A DNA stretch of 25,566 nt, taken from a virus. Positions 21,210-25,566 of the stretch are shown piece by piece. The DNA is taken from positions 1-25,566 of IMG/VR virus record IMGVR_UViG_3300047481_001723; one strand, 5' to 3'. The position numbers and the translations under genes were made by a program. Position 1 is the stretch's first letter, and each line of letters begins with the position of its first letter. Under the pieces are notes generated by a model that had not been told where the DNA came from, searched no databases, and saw nothing but the letters and a program-made list of their open reading frames with translations.

Positions 21210-21238
21210 TTGTATCTTTACAAATAAAGATATATAAT
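21210..21238 (+). promoter_or_regulatory. Sigma70-type promoter, plus strand
   Basis: TTGTAT (21210-21215), 17 bases, perfect TATAAT (21233-21238), 23 bases before the ATG at 21261. Confidence 0.65.
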
Positions 21239-21260
21239 AATAGCACACACGGAGACAAAG

Positions 21261-21506
21261 ATGTTTACACCAGAATTTTTTATCGATACCCTACAGGCCA
21301 CAAAACGGTCTGTATTCAATCGTGTCATACAAGACGAAGAACTACGCCAAGTAGCAGATCGTTATATACAGGCCCAAACAGATTTTGCCAAGATGATGGT
21401 ACGCAACACCCTCGACCTGGCTAAGTATTCTGTGGACAAATTTAATTGTTCGCAGAAGGAGCAGGCTTCACGGGCTCCCTACAAAGTAGAAAAAGAAGCC
21501 AACTAA
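21261..21506 (+). CDS. Small helical protein, weakly phasin-like
   Basis: An 81-residue, almost entirely helical protein. The segment QAQTDFAKMMVRNTLDLAKY recalls phasins, the proteins that coat polyhydroxyalkanoate granules, which have long amphipathic helices with similar Ala/Gln/Phe-Ala-Lys patterns. The resemblance is loose and the protein is shorter than most phasins. GGAG precedes the ATG and a sigma70-type promoter lies upstream. It is followed after 27 bases by another small gene on the same strand. Confidence 0.65.
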   Translation: MFTPEFFIDTLQATKRSVFNRVIQDEELRQVADRYIQAQTDFAKMMVRNTLDLAKYSVDKFNCSQKEQASRAPYKVEKEAN

Positions 21507-21533
21507 GACATACACACACTAAAGGAGAAGATT

Positions 21534-21809
21534 ATGTCAAACTTTTCATTACCAGAAGTAAAAACACCAGAAGTCAAGTTCAACAAGAATGGCTACGAGA
21601 TCCGTACAGAGATCCTCAAAGAAGCCAAAGATATTGTTGCTCAAGAGTTTACCTACAAGTGGCAGGGTTGGGAAATGTCCGCGGCTCGCGATGACAAAAC
21701 CGGCCAAATCGTTACCACGGTAGGCATGCCTGAATTCCCAGGTCTAGACAAGGTTCTAGAAACTGCGGAAAAAATGTACGCTTTCGTTAATCACGGCGTC
21801 AAGAAATAA
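21534..21809 (+). CDS. Conserved small phage protein
   Basis: A 91-residue protein, MSNFSLPEVKTPEVKFNKNG..., with an excellent AAAGGAGAAG site. One helix (IRTEILKEAKDIVAQEF), the aromatic segment YKWQGWEMSA, and a final helix (LDKVLETAEKMYAFVNHG). A soluble alpha/beta protein of unknown function, the last gene of the plus-strand block, closed by the hairpin at 21839-21860. Confidence 0.75.
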   Translation: MSNFSLPEVKTPEVKFNKNGYEIRTEILKEAKDIVAQEFTYKWQGWEMSAARDDKTGQIVTTVGMPEFPGLDKVLETAEKMYAFVNHGVKK

Positions 21810-21838
21810 TATCGTCTGCGTAGCAGAATGATAGAATA

Positions 21839-21860
21839 GAAACCTCCTGCGGGAGGTTTC
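21839..21860. terminator. Bidirectional terminator hairpin between convergent genes
   Basis: GAAACCTCC-TGCG-GGAGGTTTC, a perfect nine-base stem between the plus-strand stop at 21809 and the minus-strand stop at 21864. T-runs are short on both sides. Confidence 0.7.
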
Positions 21861-21863
21861 GTC

Positions 21864-22169
21864 TTATTCAGCAGTAGACTTAAAATCGTTGTAAATCCTA
21901 ACGATATCTAAAGTCGACGGATCGCTGTTTTTTTCTTTAGGCAATGGTAGATTTTGCCATTCGTCTTCTGTGATATCAGTGACGATCATTAGTTTGTATG
22001 GGTGGCCGTCCGACCCGTATAGTGTGATAGTTTCTAAGCCTACTGCACCATCTGCGGCCTGTTCTAGTTTCTTGGCCAAGGCTCTAAGTCCTCTGCGTTC
22101 TGCTACGATGTAACCTGTGCCGTTAGGCTCTTTGTGTGGATATAGATGTACTCTGCTCATTGTTTTCAT
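21864..22169 (-). CDS. Hypothetical protein coupled to the DnaE-like polymerase
   Basis: A 101-residue alpha/beta protein (MKTMSRVHLYPHKEPNGTGY...). The ATG overlaps the polymerase stop as ATGA, so it is made with it. Segments such as ALAKKLEQAADGAV and TITLYGSDGHPYKLMIV suggest a beta-alpha-beta fold. Tight coupling raises the possibility that it is a polymerase accessory protein. There is no motif to support any specific role. Confidence 0.65.
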   Translation of the reverse strand: MKTMSRVHLYPHKEPNGTGYIVAERRGLRALAKKLEQAADGAVGLETITLYGSDGHPYKLMIVTDITEDEWQNLPLPKEKNSDPSTLDIVRIYNDFKSTAE

Positions 22170-23842
22170 TTTACATGTCTCACTTGATCTAGATTGAATT
22201 TCTTATGTTTATATACTGTAACATATTCTGTATTGTTTTTGTAGCCCAATCTGCCCGTTCCCCAAAGTATAGGATGTTCATGGAATGATATGGCATGTGG
22301 TACTACCACATCTAGATATCTGCCATTGCCGGTGCCTAGGGTGACGAATGTGATGTACTCTTTGGGTTTTGATTTGAACACCCGATAGTTAGCCACGAGG
22401 CCGCAGAACTCCACTGATCCTGGCTTGCGTATCTCTTGGCACACAGGAATAAAGTTTGGTGAACGCCAATGTCCGTTTCTGATAAGATCATCTACTTCTC
22501 CTCCTTCACCTATGGCCGGTACAGCACCTGATAGTTTGGCCTCTTGATGATATACCCAGCGAGCATAAGATCCTTGACAGTGTTTCAACGCTGCTTGCCA
22601 AAATCTTTCTGGATTGTGTGCTTTCTGATAGGCCAATGCCCATATCAATCTACCTAGGTTGATAGCATGGGCTCTACATAGTCCGAAGTGGCTAAGTTCT
22701 TTCAATGCAGCGAATACATCATCCTTTCTAGGATGATCCCCAACCAATTCCATAAACTCAAACATTTTTTCTTCATTCTTCTTGGCGAATGCTCTGCGCC
22801 ACATATCTGCTGTGTATTGATCGCAGCCCAGTATCTCTGAGATGAGTTCAATAGCATCATCTTCAAACACGATAGTTTCATCGAAGTTGTCTTTGGACCA
22901 GTCCTGGAAGAACGATGCTTTCCGGCGGCCCATGGTAGCCACAGGACGTATCAGTGCTGTGCCTAGTACACAGTCGGCACGACTTTTAGGACGGATGGCC
23001 CGAAACAGTCTCTTCATCGCCGGCGACTCTGCCTGGGTGACTCCTAGAACATCTCCACGGCTCAGTAGTTCTGCAGTGGCTTCATCTTCTTCAGGATAAT
23101 CTAATAAGTCACGCTGTTCTATTTCCCACAGTTGGCTCAGTCCGCGATTGGCCAGTATGTCTATCTTAAAATGCTCTAGGTCTTCTATTTCGTATTTGTC
23201 CAGCAGGATTTGATTATCGCCGTTGATTAGGCTCTTAGGCACTGAACGATCAAATATCAGTATGCCGCCACAGTGTTTTGATATACAGCGTTTCTTACCC
23301 AACAGTTTGTTGGCCAGACGCTGTGCTTCTTCTACAAAACTCTTGTCAATGACATCTTCTAGTTTGAAGTTGCGTTTCAGCGTACCTTTGGCACCATAGC
23401 GTTTGGCTGCTTCTCTCAGTGCAGATTTTTCTTTATAGGTCACATAGTTTGACACACGAGCACTCTGTCCTGGCCAGTGTTTGAATATGCGATTCATCAC
23501 TGTTTCCTGCTGCCAATGTGGGAAATCTAAGTCGATATCGGGTAGGTCATCGCGCTTGGGATTCATGAAGCGTGATAAGGGTATATGTTCTTTAATTGGA
23601 TCTACATCAGATATATCTAACAGCCAACAGATCAAACTGCTGCCTGCAGATCCTCTGGTTATGTGGGGGATATCTCTAGTGAGATTCAGTATCTCTACTA
23701 CTCGTAGAAAGTGTTTGGCGAAACCCAATCGTGCTATGATTTCTAGTTCTTCAGCCAGTCTGTCTGCGTATGCTTGGCCTTGGGGTACGTCTCTAACAAA
23801 TTTGCCTACCAGTGTTTCTAGTTCTTTGTATCTTGCTTCCAT
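22166..23842 (-). CDS. C-family DNA polymerase (DnaE-like) lacking the PHP domain
   Basis: A 558-residue protein, half the length of bacterial DnaE (about 1,160). It starts where DnaE's palm begins. ITRGSAGSSLICWLLDISDVDP matches the GRGSGAGSLV...ITDLDP block, PDIDLDF (101-107) is the DxD catalytic motif, and HFKIDIL (Asp228) matches the third catalytic Asp (KFDFLGL). Thumb and finger segments follow (KHCGGILIF; VTQAESPAMKRLF; ADMWRRAFAKK; FGLCRAHAINLGRL). An OB-like C-terminal part follows (about 470-550). There is no PHP exonuclease domain and no clear beta-clamp motif. AGGAAAGG and an exact late promoter precede it. All three catalytic Asp are present, so activity is plausible. Confidence 0.88.
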   Translation of the reverse strand: MEARYKELETLVGKFVRDVPQGQAYADRLAEELEIIARLGFAKHFLRVVEILNLTRDIPHITRGSAGSSLICWLLDISDVDPIKEHIPLSRFMNPKRDDLPDIDLDFPHWQQETVMNRIFKHWPGQSARVSNYVTYKEKSALREAAKRYGAKGTLKRNFKLEDVIDKSFVEEAQRLANKLLGKKRCISKHCGGILIFDRSVPKSLINGDNQILLDKYEIEDLEHFKIDILANRGLSQLWEIEQRDLLDYPEEDEATAELLSRGDVLGVTQAESPAMKRLFRAIRPKSRADCVLGTALIRPVATMGRRKASFFQDWSKDNFDETIVFEDDAIELISEILGCDQYTADMWRRAFAKKNEEKMFEFMELVGDHPRKDDVFAALKELSHFGLCRAHAINLGRLIWALAYQKAHNPERFWQAALKHCQGSYARWVYHQEAKLSGAVPAIGEGGEVDDLIRNGHWRSPNFIPVCQEIRKPGSVEFCGLVANYRVFKSKPKEYITFVTLGTGNGRYLDVVVPHAISFHEHPILWGTGRLGYKNNTEYVTVYKHKKFNLDQVRHVK

Positions 23843-23868
23843 ATCTGCCTTTCCTATGCCTGGGCAGA

Positions 23869-23876
23869 TATTTATA
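23869..23876 (-). promoter_or_regulatory. T4-type late promoter before the polymerase gene
   Basis: Exact TATAAATA on the minus strand, 27 bases before the polymerase ATG. Late expression of a polymerase is unexpected. Confidence 0.7.
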
Positions 23877-23884
23877 TTGGCTTA

Positions 23885-24598
23885 TTAGTGTGTTTCTCTT
23901 AATTTGGCAAGATTGAAAAATTTTAAAATACAAATATACATCCAACCTATATCAAACTCCCACGGCTTTTGACTGAACTTGGCAGCAGTACCGTTGTCAT
24001 GGTGGTTAGCGTGGAGCTCTTCGCCTCCGATCCAGACGGCCCAAGGCCATAGGTTGCGACTGCTGTCTCCGTTATTGATGTTGCGATATCCCCACCAATG
24101 TCCTAGGCCGTTGATCACCCCGGCCGCGAAAAAAGGTATCCAAATCATCTGGACTCCCCACACTAACAATCCCACGCCTGGACCAAAGAGCAAGCAGTCT
24201 ATGACTAACATTAAAAGAATTCCCGCGAGGGGGTAGGGAGTGTAAACTCGTTCTTCGATCCAGTCGTCAGGTGTTCCTACTCCTAACTCACGGATCATCT
24301 GTTTGTTTTTACGAGCATCAACATACAGCTTCCAGCCCATGAACACCACACGCCAGATACCGTAGTGTTTAGGACTGTGTGGATCCCGTTCGGTATCGCT
24401 GTGTTGGTGATGGGCACGATGTATGGCCACCCATTCTTTGGTGATCATACCAGTGGTTAACCATAACCAAAATCTCATTGGGTGTTCTACTGCAGGATGG
24501 AACTTAACTGTTCTGTGTGTCATGCTTCTATGCAAGTAAAGAGTGACACAAGCGATGGTGATTTGTACCATCACTAGGGTATAGATAATTGCCGACAT
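23885..24598 (-). CDS. Fatty acid desaturase (acyl-lipid/acyl-CoA delta-9 type)
   Basis: A 237-residue membrane di-iron enzyme. All three histidine boxes are present: HRSMTH (23-28), HRAHH (60-64) and HANHH (196-200), plus His167 in NGLGHWWGYRN. Membrane segments lie at about 1-22, 40-55, 123-140 and 143-160. It is shorter than bacterial homologues (about 300), lacking N-terminal residues, but the catalytic core is complete. It would introduce double bonds into host acyl chains and change membrane fluidity. It begins one base into the stop of the aldolase gene, so the two are co-translated. Desaturase genes occur in some aquatic T4-like phages. Confidence 0.92.
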   Translation of the reverse strand: MSAIIYTLVMVQITIACVTLYLHRSMTHRTVKFHPAVEHPMRFWLWLTTGMITKEWVAIHRAHHQHSDTERDPHSPKHYGIWRVVFMGWKLYVDARKNKQMIRELGVGTPDDWIEERVYTPYPLAGILLMLVIDCLLFGPGVGLLVWGVQMIWIPFFAAGVINGLGHWWGYRNINNGDSSRNLWPWAVWIGGEELHANHHDNGTAAKFSQKPWEFDIGWMYICILKFFNLAKLRETH

Positions 24599-25224
24599 TA
24601 ATAGTTCCCTGATGCTAATACGATCTTACAAATGTGTTCCAACCTCTCTATATGTTCGAAACTGCGCCAAGGTGTCTGATCTATAGCCACGACCCCGTGA
24701 CCTTTGATCCCCACTATATCATATTCTAATTCGCCTGTGCGATTATTTAATCCTAATTTTTCGTGGCATTGATCTCCTAGTTCCTGGCTTATAGGTGGAA
24801 CATCTCCTACGTTAGGAGCCACACGAGTGTAACGGCTAAGTTCTGGAAAATCTTTGGTTAGATCGTTTAATTCTATTCCGGCATGCATAGCCGCCACGAT
24901 ATAGGTAGGATGGATATGAGTGACCACACGCACTTCATGATCACCTATCTCTCGCTGTAGACCAAAATGCAGAGGCATTTCTCCTGTGGGCTTTAGTCCC
25001 TGAGAGATATCGCTGTAAGGCATTTCTTGCCATAATGTAACAGGACCTTTTATGATCTTGATTTTCTTAAATTGGTCGGGCTGTAGGGTCTGCTTGCGGA
25101 CACCGCTGGGCGTCACATAAAAATGGTCTCTATCATGATGGCGGATACTGATATTGCCATCTCTACTCGTGATCCAATTTCTTTTATATGCTTCTACCAG
25201 AATATCACAGATAGTTTCTAACAT
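24598..25224 (-). CDS. Class II aldolase/adducin family protein
   Basis: A 208-residue zinc enzyme of the FucA/AraD/MtnB superfamily. Signature residues are GNISIR (phosphate loop), TPSG, the catalytic Glu82 in TGEMPLH, and zinc ligands His103 and His105 (THIHPTY) with His176 (KGHGVV). Members are fuculose- or rhamnulose-phosphate aldolases, ribulose-phosphate epimerases or methylthioribulose-phosphate dehydratases. The substrate cannot be decided from this sequence alone. It is co-translated with the desaturase, so a role in host metabolic remodelling is likely. Confidence 0.9.
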   Translation of the reverse strand: MLETICDILVEAYKRNWITSRDGNISIRHHDRDHFYVTPSGVRKQTLQPDQFKKIKIIKGPVTLWQEMPYSDISQGLKPTGEMPLHFGLQREIGDHEVRVVTHIHPTYIVAAMHAGIELNDLTKDFPELSRYTRVAPNVGDVPPISQELGDQCHEKLGLNNRTGELEYDIVGIKGHGVVAIDQTPWRSFEHIERLEHICKIVLASGNY

Positions 25225-25225
25225 T

Positions 25226-25420
25226 TTACCAGTGCCTTATGACATTTGCTATTATGAATCCGCAAGTGATCACATGGATCACTATCCAGAACGTTTTGAG
25301 GCAGAGTGCTACCCTTGCTTCTCTCATGGTCAAGATGGGCACTCTGGGACGATCTTCGTCGGTGTCGCCCATGACATGGCCTGTAGCCCGAGCCCAGATG
25401 CGTTCGATGCTCCGCATCAT
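25226..25420 (-). CDS. Small single-span membrane protein
   Basis: A 64-residue protein starting at the ATG at 25420 (MMRSIERIWARATGHVMGDT). An open frame extends upstream to 25462, but the ATGA overlap with the preceding small gene favours 25420. The N-terminal part is basic and polar. One membrane segment (FWIVIHVITCGFIIANVI) ends near the C-terminus. The stop lies one base before the aldolase ATG. Unknown function. Confidence 0.65.
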   Translation of the reverse strand: MMRSIERIWARATGHVMGDTDEDRPRVPILTMREARVALCLKTFWIVIHVITCGFIIANVIRHW

Positions 25421-25563
25421 GGCAAGTTGACCCAAACGGCAAAGGCTATGCCTGCGAACCATACTACTGCGATCACAGCGTATTTGATCTTTTTCCTTGT
25501 GGGGATTGCTGCCATCAGTGGAACTGTTCTTCTATCTGCTGTCTGTGAGTGTGTTGGTTGCAT
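25417..25563 (-). CDS. Very small membrane protein
   Basis: A 48-residue protein read by hand: MQPTHSQTADRRTVPLMAAI..., with one membrane segment (YAVIAVVWFAGIAFAVWV). The TGA overlaps the next ATG. The ATG is three bases from the window edge, so its ribosome binding site is not visible and an upstream extension cannot be excluded. Confidence 0.6.
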   Translation of the reverse strand: MQPTHSQTADRRTVPLMAAIPTRKKIKYAVIAVVWFAGIAFAVWVNLP

Positions 25564-25566
25564 TTT

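Overview
This window looks like part of a lytic T4-like (marine or freshwater type) myovirus genome; it does not look like bacterial chromosome. The structural signs are a PAAR spike-tip protein, a beta-helix fibre protein with a phage N-terminal module, a cluster of T4-like-phage conserved proteins with very short intergenic gaps, exact T4-type late promoters (TATAAATA), a class Ia ribonucleotide reductase cassette and a RecB-like nuclease. Nearly every gene is on the minus strand, many joined by ATGA overlaps. Base composition is moderate (by eye low-to-mid 40s % GC). The host cannot be named. A permuted tmRNA whose tag ends RLAA is most reminiscent of alphaproteobacteria, but that is only a hint.

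Layout, in window order. 1-2220: small exported and membrane proteins (two lipoproteins, one signal-peptide protein, a small multi-pass protein) and a membrane-anchored SleB-type cell wall hydrolase, a plausible lysis/envelope module. 2221-2511: a gene-free stretch that folds extensively and has its own -10 element, so a structured leader or ncRNA. 2537-3819: an HNH-like protein and conserved phage proteins. 3863-5041: an AhpC-AhpD peroxide-defence pair with its own sigma70-type promoter and terminator. 5159-5465: a circularly permuted, two-piece tmRNA (ssrA) with a perfect terminator. 5479-7426: a small unknown protein, two tandem 2OG-Fe(II) oxygenase paralogues and a DUF454 membrane protein. 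7428-11837: PAAR, an Sm-like protein, glutaredoxin, a hidden 56-residue ORF, NrdB and NrdA. 11861-18438: fibre and virion-associated proteins, a RecB-like nuclease, and a highly expressed small protein behind a late promoter with a two-hairpin leader. 18544-20721: a KxDG ligase-like protein coupled to a pol-beta-like nucleotidyltransferase. 20827-21809: the only plus-strand block, four small genes. 21864-25563: a compact C-family (DnaE-like) DNA polymerase without a PHP domain behind a late promoter, a fatty acid desaturase, a class II aldolase and two tiny membrane proteins.

How the parts fit: NrdA, NrdB and glutaredoxin make dNTPs. AhpC and AhpD, the desaturase and the aldolase are auxiliary metabolic genes that would alter host redox state, membrane lipids and carbon metabolism. 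The tmRNA would act on ribosome rescue or tagging during infection. The most notable items are the permuted phage tmRNA, the AhpCD cassette, the PHP-less polymerase, the structured RNA ahead of the SleB gene, and the coupled ligase-like/nucleotidyltransferase pair whose N-terminus resembles a T4 capsid-targeting peptide.
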